Shown: positions 22,033 to 34,181 of the stretch, in pieces
Layout of the letters: the number at the start of each line of letters is the position of its first letter
Position numbering within the stretch: the stretch's first letter is position 1
Assembly: GCA_015039315.1 (NCBI GenBank)
Contig: WIDE01000010.1
Location: 347,873-386,460 of the forward strand
Origin: Clavulina sp. PMI_390
Taxonomy: Eukaryota; Basidiomycota; Agaricomycetes; Cantharellales; Hydnaceae
DNA length: 38,588 nt
Direction: 5' to 3'
Position numbers and translations under genes: made by a program
The notes under the pieces: generated by a model
The model's input: the letters and a program-made list of their open reading frames with translations, nothing else
What the model was told of the DNA's origin: nothing
Database searches by the model: none

Positions 22033-23394
22033 AGTATTCCTGGTCGAATTCGGGGGTTCTCCCATTGGAGTTCTCTCCACCTTCCCCCGCCCCCCAATCC
22101 ATCCCTCTTGATTCCTGTCTCCTATCCTATGTCTGCGCCTGTCTGCTTCTGGTTTTCTTTTTCTTTCTCATCTCTATCCAAGTGCGGCCGGTAGTCCTGG
22201 GGTTCCTACTCTCCACGACCATCGTGCCATCATATCGACCGGACTTCTACAATAATACGCGAGTTCGTGTGCGGTTCCGCGAACAAGACTATTCTGGCAT
22301 GTCGCCAGATCGATCATTGTATCGTGAACGCGCAATCGATGGACCTCGAACTGTGGTAGGATCGAGACCGTCTGTCCTCATGACGTTGGTTCGCATGGGT
22401 GCTTGCTTCTGGAGGCGGGGTTTGGTGTATCGTATCGGATCGTATGACCGGACGCTTTCCACCATCTTTCTCTTCTCGCTTGCGCCCTGCTTCCTCTACC
22501 GGATCGCTCCGTTCGCCCCATGACGACATATATCTCCTCCGACCCATCTCATACCCTCCATCGGTGTCTAATCTCTATCTGTCTCTCTCGGCTTCTCCTC
22601 ATTTGTGACTGCGCCACTATTTATCACGCGCGTGTGTATCTCGCAGCCTTTTCTCCGCAGAATCAACGTGTCACCTGCGAGTGCGTCATTTCCGCGCCTC
22701 AATCCGAAAGGGACATGGCAGCTCGCGCAGCGATAGCTGTTTCCGACCGCGAGCCCAGCTGTTATGCTCGACAGCTTTTCTTCACATGCCTGCGGTACTG
22801 CCTCGATTATCTGTGTCCTTGCCTCATATCGTAACGACCGCGTGCGCAGGCCGCTCGTCTTTTCCTTTTTTTTCTTTTCTTGTCTTTTCCTCTTTCTTTC
22901 GCTGTCGAGCCCCACTCTTGTGTAAAGCTTGTTCCACCCCAGTTTTCCTTGTTCGTGTTCTCGTTGATTCCTGTGCGTTGGTAGATCCGTTCTCTTTTTC
23001 CACACTTTTTTGACATTGGAATTCATCACTACTCGTGCTTTGACTTTCTTTTCGTCATCTTGTCGTTTCGCGCTCCTTGCTTCGTTATCCAACGCCACTA
23101 CCCTTTACACGCCGTCTGCAGGCACTATCACTAATCCTACCCTCCCCATCGCTTCCCTCCCCTCAAACTCCTCCACCGATATCCCACCCGGTGTTCACGT
23201 ATCGCCCACGCGTACACGTATACCATGTCCACTCCGCTCTTCTTTTTCTGTCCGCTTCACACGCCATGGCCCACCTTTCTGCGTTCCAAGAAACCCCAAA
23301 AAACCTGACAAAAAAATCTCATAACCCAACCCAAATAAGCTTTTTTTCGTCTTGTGTTTGCTCTTTCTTTCCTCCCATCCGATCCATCCACTCA
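22033..23394. other. Pyrimidine-rich gene-free stretch 3' of cyclin
   Basis: The cyclin 3' UTR begins here. Long C/T-rich tracts are seen, especially 22855-22910 and 23040-23400 on the plus strand, resembling basidiomycete leaders, yet no ATG downstream opens a plausible gene. A 152-codon frame at 22065-22523 starts without ATG and has no recognisable domain. Confidence 0.5.
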
Positions 23395-23562
23395 CCCATC
23401 CAAACCCCCCCTGATCATTATCGTCCTCGTATTTGATCCCCTTTCTTCCTCGACCATCGTTTGCCTTTTACGCCAATACCCATCCAAACCCCCCCTGATC
23501 ATTATCGTCCTCGTATTTGATCCCCTTTCTTCCTCGACCATCGTTTGCCTTTTACGCCAATG
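23395..23562. repeat. 84-bp direct tandem duplication
   Basis: Two adjacent 84-bp units (23395-23478 and 23479-23562) are almost identical. Each starts CCCATCCAAACCCCCCCTGA and ends near TTTTACGCCAAT. The only difference I see near the junctions is an A/G change in CAATACCC versus CAATGCCC. The unit is a multiple of three, so it makes a repeated 28-codon frame, but I do not consider that frame coding. Confidence 0.9.
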
Positions 23563-26500
23563 CCCATTCTTTGTCTTCGTTTCGAGCTTTATTTTCTGTT
23601 CCGTTTTGTTCAGTGTATACTGTTCAGAACTTGTATTAGTTGATAGTTAGCTTGTTCGTCGCCTCATTAATGGACATTGCGGTCTTTGGTTTGGGAACTT
23701 TTGTGTGCTCGCGTGATGCTTCCAGATCGATAGGGGATTGAATCTGGAGAATATAACTTTAAGTCCATAGATGTCCGTTGAGGGCTTTGTGATCCACTGT
23801 AACCATAAGAGGCCCCCACCCAATCAATCTGCCTCGTGGCTTGCGTGCGCCAAGTCTGGTTACCTTCTAGATGGTTCCAATGCGGATCAGAAGAAAGTTT
23901 GTTCCATAGTGAAGGTCATCAGCTACCACAGTCAGGAGAGCTCGCAGAACCAGCCCCACGAGACTCAGCCCCCCAATAACAACCTGCCACGAGGCTGCGC
24001 CCTTCCAGTGCAATTCATGAAAAAGCTACAAGAAGAAAGTGGAACAATAAAGGAGCTGCGGTAGCAACAGCAGATCTAGAAACACGCTTTTGTTCCAGGT
24101 ACATACGTGTATGCCGTGGTGGCTTGGTTTTCCTCCAGACGAGGGAGATCATCAGAACGCCCTTCCCGAGTCCAAAAAGAAAAGCGAAGCGAAGCGGGGA
24201 TAGAATGGAATGGCCATGGAAGAAGCAAAAATGCGGCGAACCAACCCAAATAAGCTATCCCTATTTTTTCTTTGCCGCCGGCTCATCATGCATGTATGAT
24301 GATCCAGAAGGAGGTATGCAGACATTGACGAACGGCCAGAGGGGGGCGAGGTGAGTGGAGCAAGTCGATTCGCACCTCGTCTCGCTTTGTTCGGGCAAAT
24401 CACGATTGCTGTCGTCATAAACGTTCGAAATATGACGATGAACGTGCGGAAACAGCCAAGCACTTTAGTGCAAGGCATCTATTCTTATTCATATGAAAAG
24501 AGAGATATACAGGGATTGACCAACCCGCTAGCTTCAGATGTCCAATGTACTCAAGAGGTGACTGATCGCCCAAGAAGTGAGTGGACTTAATAGTAAGAGA
24601 TCCCACGAGAGATTCAGAGGAGGATCGAATGGTAAGAGGGCAAACGGATCCTGATAAGGTATACGTACAAACCCACCAATGACGAAATGCAAGGAACAAA
24701 GGAAAAATGGAAACGTCACGGAACCTCGCGCGACCTCTCACGACAATGGCGCGCGGCAACGCACTTGCGGGCCAGACCGTCCCTAGAGGAACTATGCGTG
24801 TTCTCACATTCCCGATGGATCGCGCATAACGGCAGCAGTGTGTACTGCAATTCCAGAGATAACGGAGAAACGCGATAGATTGGCGCTGCACACACAAGCG
24901 TGTATTCGCGAGAGACGATCGAAGATCCGGAAGAGGCCGGAGCAGCACTGCACAGCGGATCTATCTCGTATCTTGAGCTGCATTCGCTAGCAAGCAGCTG
25001 AGGATTGCACTGGGGAGGGCGGCGATAATGACATTTCGGAAAATGGATTCTCAGACTCGAGGCGATACTGTGAAAAGCTCAGGCATTTTGCTAATGGCAT
25101 CCAATGAAAAACAGAGGCTACTTGAATTCAGCCTGAAGCAGAAGAACCAGGGCCTAGGTGAGTTCGTCTGCCATTCCTGGCGCAGTGCATACCGTACTCT
25201 TTCGTCAATATATGCGATTGGTGCTGAGGTAAATCCCTATGCGGATCTTTTGCTTGTGATAGAGCCCTAGCGACTGGGAATCAGAAACTGAAATCTGATG
25301 TGCCTCGCGATACAACGACGTATGCGCGTGATATCGATGTGGAAAAATGACTCAAAAATGAGGTGTAGGGCTGGCCATAGTCATGACCATGGGAACCCCA
25401 GTGAAAGCGCCTCAAGTACACGTAATGCACCGTGCGCGTGATCGTCAACTGCCCCCGCTATGAAGCGGATGAGCCGCTACATTAGTGGGATTTGAGAAGT
25501 TGTGTGCGTGGAAGTCTTGCAATTATTGGACGTGAACAAAAAGAACCATCGAGGGAGGAAACGGGACGCTTGCCTGTCAACTTTGAAACGGCGACGTTGG
25601 ATAAGCGCAAATCACTTCGCCTGGTGTCAATTTAGGAGGCTCTACCATTATGGTACGCAAGCATGCCCACGCACGCCATTATCCATCCAAGCGAGTGCTT
25701 GCTTAGCTAGCGGGAAGATGAGGGGCATGGATGGCCGTGCCAGTTACCCGAATAGTCAATGAGTGTCACTCATGTGTACTGCGCCAACCCGAGATTTCCT
25801 AGCGAGACTCCTGAGCACGATCAGGCAAATACTAAGACTAATGAGCGTGAAAATGAGAGAAACTGTCCCATGGGCGCGTCTAAATTTTTAGACATTAGGG
25901 AAACTACGGGAAGGAGTAGGTGACAATATACGTAGATGCTGACACACACACATGTACATGCTCACATTCTGGAATACATATCTCCTCGGCCTACGGGCAG
26001 CCTTGCTTCCGAGAGGAAGATGGGTAATCACCATGACTTATCCGTGCTTGAGCCCGGATTATTACTGCTTGATGACCTCACGCCGTTGTGACTGCAGCTG
26101 ACATCAATATTCGAGCATTTTTGGCGCTAAAAAAAGATTGAGAGATAGAGCGAGGGAATGGCACGCCGGTTGCAATGAAAGGCGTTGATAGCGAACGCGA
26201 TGACCCACTCCCGGCGCTTCACGACGCTTGTGGCGTATCAGTAGGGATTTTCGGATGCGATAAATGGGAATCTAGACGCGATAGATAGATAGTAGGATTG
26301 AATTTTTCTATAGGTCGAATTTCAAAGATGAGATTGTGGGGTCTCCCAAGATACTGCGGAGCATCTGTGCCCAGCCAGCGGGGATGTACGTACCGTGCTA
26401 AATCGTGAAAATCATCATCTTATCACGAAGCCGGGGCGAAGGCGGAGCACGGCGATAACGGTCCCGACTCTGGGACGGGTAGTTAGTTTAGCTAGCCCTT

Positions 26501-27191
26501 CGGAAGTGATCGAGTGCGGGGACGGCGGCCGCGGGTCTGGTTCGGATTCTTCCTTGTGGAGCCAGCTATGCCCAGTCGCAGCAAGTCTGGGCATTGCGAA
26601 CCTTCGGCCGCGGTCTCCCGGCCAAGGCTTCACCGTATCAGTCAGCGCAGCTCCATCGAGCCATATGGAACCAGTCAGCGTAGCATGTGTGTACACGTTG
26701 GACTTGAGTGCGAATGTCAAGCTGATGTGGAGGGAAAACGCCAATTGATGGATCCAAAACCGATTGGCTGGAGGCCACCGCCGGGCACACAAAGACTCCC
26801 TCTATTCTGTCTCGGGACGACGACGTCCGATCCTAAAAATACTTTGGAATTGTCAATCTATGGACACAGTTGTGTTTGGACGCCTCGCGCCATTAATAAC
26901 ACCGCAAGATTGACAGATTGAGTGACACCCGGAGCTATCCTGACTGGGGCGTTCCAGACCCCCCACAGATCAGAACGAAAAGGCCCATCGATGAGTGCGT
27001 GTGCACAAATAAGATGGGGGAACTCAAAAAAGCTTCAGGCTCGGAAGGATGCGTAACATTGTCATTGACGAGAGCTGAATAGGGATTCGCCCCGAGCGAC
27101 GCGCCCGACTGACCCCACAGGGAGATCTCCAGCGCCCATTCACTGCTCTAGACCACGTTTAGTTTTATGATACTGAAAGGGAAGAAGAAGG
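23563..27191. other. Gene-free stretch, nothing recognised
   Basis: About 3.6 kb with stop codons in all frames at short intervals. The longest frames are 80-180 codons, have no domain signatures and do not extend by splicing. No terminal repeats, target-site duplications or transposase/reverse-transcriptase remnants were recognised. A short GATA run is at 26280-26291. Confidence 0.5.
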
Positions 27192-27232
27192 GGGGCTACC
27201 CATTATTTCCCAGTTGCTCAATGGGTAGCCCC
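27192..27232. repeat. Perfect 13-bp inverted repeat (hairpin)
   Basis: The left arm GGGGCTACCCATT (27192-27204) is exactly complementary to the right arm AATGGGTAGCCCC (27220-27232), with a 15-nt loop. It lies in gene-free DNA. No T-run follows, and it does not flank a recognisable element. It could be a structured RNA, a relic of a fold-back element, or chance. Confidence 0.85.
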
Positions 27233-29640
27233 GACCGAGGGAAAAGAGAGAGCGACACTTTTGACTTGTTGCGTGAGGTATTCTTCGGCGAGCACCGAAT
27301 GATTGGTTCACAGCGTCATATAAGGAGAGCATGTATGTGGGGCCTGGGGCCTGCGGGAGGCGTCGGAGTCATAGGACGCAGGCGCGGCCTTCTGGTCGTT
27401 CATCGTGGGTTGCCTTTTGGTCTGGGAGTAAGTTGTGTCAATCGACGAGCGCGTCCCTTTCAAGGGTGAAGGAGATCTCCAGCACTCTCAGAACCACCAT
27501 CCTCTAGCTTCGATTGTGTAATTCTCTCACTAGGGTGAAGAGGTGGGTGTCTGAATGAAGGACGGACGACGTGGCAGCTGGCACACGACCATGAAATCAA
27601 GAGAAGCAGCGAACCAATCCAATACAGGATTAGGAGGAACCCAGGAGCAGCGTGCTGGCAGCACGGCAACGCACACCAAGGCAGGTGGCAACCACGCTAT
27701 GGAAGGCGGATGCGTGTTGTTTTGGATCAGGCATCAGGACACCGGTCGGATGTTTGCAATGCCTTTGAACAGCGACAAAGGAAGGCCCAACATAAAAAAG
27801 CGACGATCACGAGGCCGTTGGATGGGTGATCGCTCCAAAGAAGAAGGGGTTAGAGCTAGAATGCCGTTAACGCTTCCGCTCCTAAGGAGTAAGGGTCAGG
27901 GACCACCACCCAGCAAGCTGGCAGCAGCGATCAATGAATGAATCAATCCAAAGAGTGATACGACCAACATGATTCGCGTTTGAATACGTTATATCCAGGT
28001 TAGGCACATTCGTATTGGTCACTGGAACAGCGCAGTAATACGTCTGGGCTTGGGCTTCACCGCCTGACCCGCGCGGTTCAACAGGCTCGGGGTTAGCTTC
28101 ATTGACAACCCAGTCACGGCCATACATTCGCCGAGGGCTGTTATAGAGAAGCGATCTTGGCGCGGTGAAGAGGATCCCGACTGAGTGATATTACTTATGA
28201 GTGATTGATGTCGCGAGCGAATTTCACAAGACAACAACAACAAAAATTGCCTCCACACACACATCCGCACTTTCCATGTGGGCCTGTAAAATACGCGCGT
28301 AAGAGGCTGTCCGCGGATCCGTCATCGGGATGGTTTTGCCCATGGCCGCTGAACCTTTTTTGATTTCTTCAAATATTGACATAGGAAGGATTGTTGCGGT
28401 TGCTTACATGTCGGCGCTAGCTGTATGATCGGCCGACTTGGTATCATGCCTCCTAATATTGTAGAATGACTCTCAATCGCACAGTTATTAGCGACAAGGT
28501 GGTTTCCCAAGAGTGACCAAGGAAAAGGAGGAAGAAACAGGGACAGAGGAGGTCTGTGTGTGGGCGCTACTTCTTACCCCTGATGGCGAGAGAAGGCGAC
28601 AGCGATGACAACAACACAACAACACGTACATGTGCAGCAATCTGGAGAGTCACCAGCGTCCAGATCTGAGATTGCACCAGAACAGTGATTCACTCGGTGC
28701 TCTCCGGACAGGTCCATACATGCGTTAGTTGCCAAACGTGGATCCATGAATGCGCAACTGAGATATGTACGTGGGACAGGGTTTCCGATCTTCGAAACTG
28801 AATCTTTCATTATGGCGGTGCAGGCGACTGAATACTGCTCCACCCCGTAATGAATTCCTTCCTCACCGTCTCTTTTTCTCGTTGTGGGGTTTTTTTGTCT
28901 GTCTAATATTGCGTTCCCTTTCGTCGTTGTCGTCGTTGCGTTTCACCTGAAGAGGGCGCGCGATATATTTTGAGGGACGGAGAAGCCTTGTCGGCGGGCG
29001 CGGCGTCGGACCCCATGCCGCCCCCGCTACGCCCGCCAGAACGATGGCACGCGCCAACCAACGCCACTACTAGCAACGAACCCTCCGAAAAAAAGCACAC
29101 TTTAAAAAAAGCAGCAAAAGGCCAGGCAAGTGGTCAGCGGACTCGTGGCTGGGCTCCCATATTCGTTTTTTGTATCCGAATCAAAGCGGCTATGATGGAG
29201 CGTGATGCGATGCGTGCCTCTCGCTCGATTCGTATTTGTATTGTACAATTGGGTTATTTGGCAATAATAGCGGATATGGTAATATGGGGGTGAGCGGGAT
29301 TGGGAATAGCGGTACATGAGGACACAGCGGTGTACCTATGGGTTATGTGTGTGTGTGGGTGGGGTGGTGGTGCAGCGGGCAACAAGGGAAAGAGTTGCCA
29401 GTGCGCAAAGAAACGAGGGACTCATCATGGCATCTCATCGTTCCCTCTCTCTCATTCAGGGTTCTCTGACAGGTGGTGACTCGGACCTCCGTTATAAGTA
29501 GTTCCCAGGCCACCGGTTTAGTGAGCCTGTCCACCCAATCGCCCTCCCCATCGTCACTCGCCCTCTTTCCGCTGTTGTACGGCGTGTAATAGGCCCCTCT
29601 TATCTCGTCGCTATCAATCAAAAAGAGACAGTTCACCCTT
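27233..29640. other. Gene-free stretch, nothing recognised
   Basis: About 2.4 kb without supportable genes. A GT-rich run occurs at 29346-29375. Short frames on both strands lack family signatures. No tRNA-like cloverleaf was recognised by eye. Confidence 0.5.
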
Positions 29641-30400
29641 GAAGGGGACTCTCCGATCGCCGTTGAATATATACGTGGTCGAATTTTTTTTTCGGCTGAT
29701 CATTCCCGCAGATCAGCAGCCCAGCGCAGCCCAGTCAGACAGTCTCCCAGTCGGAACACGCCGTCAGTAAGCGCGCATTTCTTTCATTTTCCCTTTTCTT
29801 GCATATTCTATCCATTTTTTGTGTTGTTCTCGATCATCATCAACGGGGCACCGGCCGCGCTAGATGACGTGAGGTTCCACCCCAATACCGGGGAGTGTGT
29901 AACAAGCTGACGCGCTTCGCCGTGCCCCCGTCGGCGCGTCGTCGTCTGTTCCACGCACAGCACACTCTTTTTGTGTGTGTGCTTCCTCACATTTATATGA
30001 CTGCAGCTCTATACTTTCCCAAGTGAATGAGCCTACTGAACTGATAGGGATCACAATTATCGAAACAGGAGCGACCATTTGAATTCGACTCTTGTCATTT
30101 TACTGGTTTGCCTTTTTCTGGGTTGGGTTCGTGACTCGACCTTGTATAAAGCACACTCCGGATTCTCCCCCCGACCGGCTTAACCCCCCCTCCCCTCTCC
30201 TCTCCGCTGCCCTTGTTGTTTGTCCATCTACTTGACAGACGCTCCCAAAAAAAAATCTATCTGCTAGCCTTTTACTACCACCTAGACGCCTGGCTTGCCC
30301 CGACGTGTTTTTGCCTCTCCACTCCACTACTACTGTGCTCGGCGCCACAGATAGAAAAATCGAGCAACTGCCCAACCCACCCAATCAACCAACCCACACG
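29641..30400 (+). promoter_or_regulatory. Probable promoter and C/T-rich leader of Ser-rich gene
   Basis: A TATATA match lies at 29668-29673. From about 30090 to 30400 the plus strand is strongly C/T-rich, as in many basidiomycete 5' leaders. The start codon of the downstream gene follows at 30401 in the context CACACGATGC. The exact transcription start cannot be read. Confidence 0.4.
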
Positions 30401-33400
30401 ATGCCTGCCACTGTTCTCCACTCGCGAGCACTCAACGTGCTTGACACGTCCAGCAGCACACTCCAACACCGCTATCACACTGCCTCCAGCTCTCCGCCAC
30501 TGTCCAGCCCGGATTCGGATCTGATCTTCAGCATGTCTCCCGTCGCACCTTCCCCATTAGCTTCTTCCACCTTCCGTCCGAGCACAGCAGCAGTAACCAT
30601 TTGCTCGACCCGAACAAACGTTACTGCCCGCACTTCCCAAAACCAAAACCGCCCTACTGGGTGGACCGACGCATCGTCCATGGCGATGCGCCACTCGACT
30701 CGCGGGCCCTCCGCCAAAACGAAGACGACCGGTATGCATTCAAGAAAAAAATCAGTATTCTTTTTCCTAACTAGTCATTGTCTCTCCAGATGCAGCAGCC
30801 CAGTCATTCATGTACTCGCTGCCCCGATCCTTCACGCCCCATCCGTTGCTCGCCCGAGCGGCTCCGAACTCTGCGCATCCCTCCTCGTCGTCGAAACAAC
30901 AGTCCTCGTCAACGACCACAAAGCGCATCGGAGGCTTCAAGGCATCGCGCAGGATCATGTCCTCCGCCTCGTCCTCTGCTTCTTCATCGCGCGTTGCTAC
31001 GACGTCATCGTCGCCCATTGCTGATGGCGCTGCGAACCTCCATTTCAGCCCTAGGACGCCGATCCATATGCACCATCATCATATTGGGTCCGGCTCCGGA
31101 TCCGCTCGCGATGCATATCCTTCTCCTCCGACATCCTCCTCTCCATCGTGAGTATCTATCTTTTCTCAGTAGTGCGCTTTTCTGTGCTCCAATGGGGTCA
31201 GGGTGTTTTCGGACACACGAAAATTGGTGCTGTGGCTTCGGCCCATCCAACACCCCCTGGAATTTTTTCTTCTCTCTTTCCCTTATCGCGCTTTCATTTC
31301 TGCCTTGCAAGCCGCATTACTCACGAACATGTTTCTTTTTCTCTTATTATTGTGTGTGCTTCCATCCGACATTTGTGTCTGAATTGGTATCGCTTTGATG
31401 CGGGTGATGATGGTGTTGATGATCTGCGCGGGTGTCCCTCGTTCCCCCGACCATTGTCCTGATGGACCCTGTTGTCGATCCCTCATGCTTTTTTCTTCCC
31501 ATTCCTCATGGATCGGTGCTTGGGTTATGACGTCGTCATCGGACCCTGCGTGGGACGTACTCACGTCTGCGACCATGGTATTGTATACGTGTGTGTCTGT
31601 GTGTGGGACATGTTCCCTTCATCGTTCCACGACCTGTCCCGATCCCTCTTGGCTTCTTTTCTCGTCCCGGGTGCCTCGGATATGATACGACGAAAACTGC
31701 TGCCACTTTTTTCTTTCCCTCACTGATCCACTCTGCGCGCCCCGTAACCTGCCGCTCGGGTGCGTCGTCAACGTGGCATTCACCCCCATATTGCACATGC
31801 CCATACACACGCATCACCACCACCACCACCACGACACTTTACCCACCCTGGTCGTCCTGTGACCACAACCTGCTCCGCCGCCATGACGTGAAACACTGCG
31901 CCGGGTTTTGCTATGTCTCCTCGATAATATTTTTTTCCTTCCTTCGTCACCATCATCACACCCGTCTCTCGCTCGACCCTTCGAATTTGCGACATTTTTT
32001 TTGACCCTCGTGTCACTCATTGTCAATAATCTCATCTTGCGTCTGGACCCATCCATCTGCTCTCGGCGTTCATCTCCCTGCTGCTCGGTGCTTGTTGCTC
32101 TGCTTCGCTTCCACTTATCCACTGCTACCGCTACCGCCTGGTCTTCTTCCATTCTCCTTCCACACCCACCCACTCACTCTCGCATTCCCGCCGCCTCTCT
32201 ATATGCGCCGTCCAATCACCCTTCACTTTTTCCCTTTCCCGCTCTCATTTGGCTCCCCTTCCCTCTCTCCGGTGGCGATTCATTGCACCAATTTTTTTTT
32301 AATGACGATGATGCGTGCGTGCATCTGCCCTCTTGGTGACTCTCCCGTCATCGGCTCTTCCTTTTTCTGTTTTTCATTCCTTTTTGGGCTTTAATTGGGT
32401 CTTCTTATTCGACTTCGACATTTATCTTTATTTCTATTCTATCGGGTCTCCGTGTGCCTGCTCGTGCTTCCTGTGTGGCGGTTTTTGCGCATCCTCCTTG
32501 CTTCTTTTTCTTTGCCCTCTTTCCTTTTTCTCTCTTCCCTTCATGTAACACAGGTCCTCACGAGACGCCGCTCCCATCGCACTGCTTCACGCGTCCCACC
32601 CCTCTTCTGCCTCCGCGTCTAAACCTGCATCCAGCTCTCATTCACACCCCGCACTCACAACCACCAATGTCGCCGCTTCTTCTTCAGTTGCTAACTCCCT
32701 AGCAACCTTCTCCTCTGCTTCATCATCCCCCGCATCATCATCCTATTTCGCACACCACGCCATCGCTCGCCACGCTACCCAGTCCCAATCCCATTCGCGT
32801 TCCCACACGAGCGCGAGTGTGGCACTGAAGCGCGCAGGAGGCGTCCCTCCGGCTCTGGCTCTGGCTTTGTGCCCGAAAGCACGCGCTACGCGAGCGCTTT
32901 CGCTCTCCACATTGGCTTCTTCTTCTTCCCGCTCTGGGTCTGATGCTGAGTCCGAGTCGCAGTCCAAGCCGAGGTTTGCTGCTGTGCCTTCTGCTTTGTC
33001 GTCCAAGGCTTTCGATCTCGCTCCCGTTAACCAGCAGGAGGAGGCTGAGGAGGAGAACAGTAATACTGCTCTCTCTGAGTCTGTCCCTATTCCTATCCCT
33101 TCGTCGAGGCGCAGCGTGTCGATGAGCGACTCGTATCTCTACCTCGTCGGCCCTGTTTCTCGCCGCTCGGCTTCAGGCTCTCCCGCTTCGTTTGAGGATG
33201 AGGTGGAACATGATGCAGAGGTTGAGGAGGAAGAAGATGAAGAGGACGACGATGAGGAGAGCCAGCTCGAGGCTGCTTTGGCTATGATGCCTTCCCCCGA
33301 GGCATCACCTTCTCCCGCTGCGTCTGAAACATCTTTCTCCGCCTCGAGCTCGTGCTCGTCTTGCATGTCAAGCGATTGTGAACTTGATGGGTATGGTGCA

Positions 33401-33481
33401 CGGGGCCGCTCCTGGGGCCGTATCGGTGTCAGGTATCCTGGTGCAGAGGAGCGTGGACGGACCCTCGAGAGGAGGGAGTAA
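30401..33481 (+). CDS. Ser-rich low-complexity protein of unknown function
   Basis: I do not recognise a family. Three exons (30401-30731, 30790-31147, 32554-33481) join in phases 1 and 2 and give 538 residues. Ser, Ala, Pro and Thr dominate throughout; there is a HMHHHH run near residue 212, poly-Ser blocks, and an acidic stretch (about residues 450-480) made almost only of Glu, Asp and a few hydrophobics. The C-terminal 40 residues are less repetitive, with a Cys-containing SSCMSSDCELDGY and a basic Arg/Gly end. No signal peptide or membrane helix is evident. The second intron is 1406 nt, far longer than any other here; donor TC-GTGAGT and acceptor ACACAG are good. It might be a nuclear or regulatory scaffold, but that is a guess. 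The long open frame and consistent joins are the only coding evidence. Confidence 0.62.
31148..32553 (+). other. 1.4-kb intron of the Ser-rich gene
   Basis: This interval is bounded by GTGAGT and CACAG and is rich in C/T tracts on the plus strand. It includes a (CAC)n run near 31815-31832. Its composition resembles the 5' leader regions in this window, so an internal promoter with a shorter transcript that starts in or after this interval is possible. No independent coding frame is supported. Confidence 0.5.
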
Positions 33482-33660
33482 AGTCCCCACTCTCTCCTTC
33501 CTTCTCGCTTGTCTCTGTCCTGCCTCTCTTCATCTTGCAGCTACTATCTTGACACTCACTCCCCGGCTCCAACACCATCCCCCCTCTCTTCACTCTGCTT
33601 TCTCCTCTTTCTCTCTTTCTCGCTCATATCATAACACGCCCTATTACGAGCATATGATCT
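33482..33660 (+). other. C/T-rich 3' flank of the Ser-rich gene
   Basis: A strongly C/T-rich stretch between the Ser-rich stop codon and the 107-bp array, probably 3' UTR. Confidence 0.45.
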
Positions 33661-34181
33661 TATCATACGACAACATCAGTAAAAACACCCCAACTCAAGC
33701 CCATCGATCCCCCACTTATTACATTTGCTAACCACACTGCATACTTTGGCCCTTAACCATGTCTTCTTATCATACGACAACATCAGTAAAAACACCCCAA
33801 CTCAAGCCCATCGATCCCCCACTTATTACATTTGCTAACCACACTGCATACTTTGGCCCTTAACCATGTCTTCTTATCATACGACAACATCAGTAAAAAC
33901 ACCCCAACTCAAGCCCATCGATCCCCCACTTATTACATTTGCTAACCACACTGCATACTTTGGCCCTTAACCATGTCTTCTTATCATACGACAACATCAG
34001 TAAAAACACCCCAACTCAAGCCCATCGATCCCCCACTTATTACATTTGCTAACCACACTGCATACTTTGGCCCTTAACCATGTCTTCTTATCATACGACA
34101 ACATCAGTAAAAACACCCCAACTCAAGCCCATCGATCCCCCACTTATTACACTGCATACTTTGGTCCTTAACCATGTCTTT
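33661..34181. repeat. 107-bp minisatellite, about 4.9 copies
   Basis: Units begin at 33661, 33768, 33875, 33982 and 34089 with the bases TATCATACGACAACATCAGT. The first four appear identical by eye. The fifth lacks 13 bp after CACTTATTAC and has one T for C change near its end. The array begins 180 bp after the stop codon of the Ser-rich gene. Each junction carries an ATG and the unit holds a 34-codon frame (see findings). Confidence 0.95.

Noticed and set aside
22065..22523. 152-codon plus-strand frame directly after the cyclin stop
   Set aside because: It does not start with ATG, is hydrophobic only because of a T-rich tract, and lies in the expected 3' UTR.
23771..24064. 97-codon plus-strand frame
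   Set aside because: Short, no family resemblance, isolated in gene-free DNA.
23326..24256. 16-nt shared string CCAACCCAAATAAGCT at 23326 and 24241
   Set aside because: Similarity stops at the edges; an isolated 16-nt match is not enough to call a repeat family.
27121..27483. GGAGATCTCCAGC at 27121-27133 and again at 27471-27483, as possible target-site duplication
   Set aside because: The interval between has no terminal inverted repeats or element-like ends; the palindromic core makes a chance repeat more likely.
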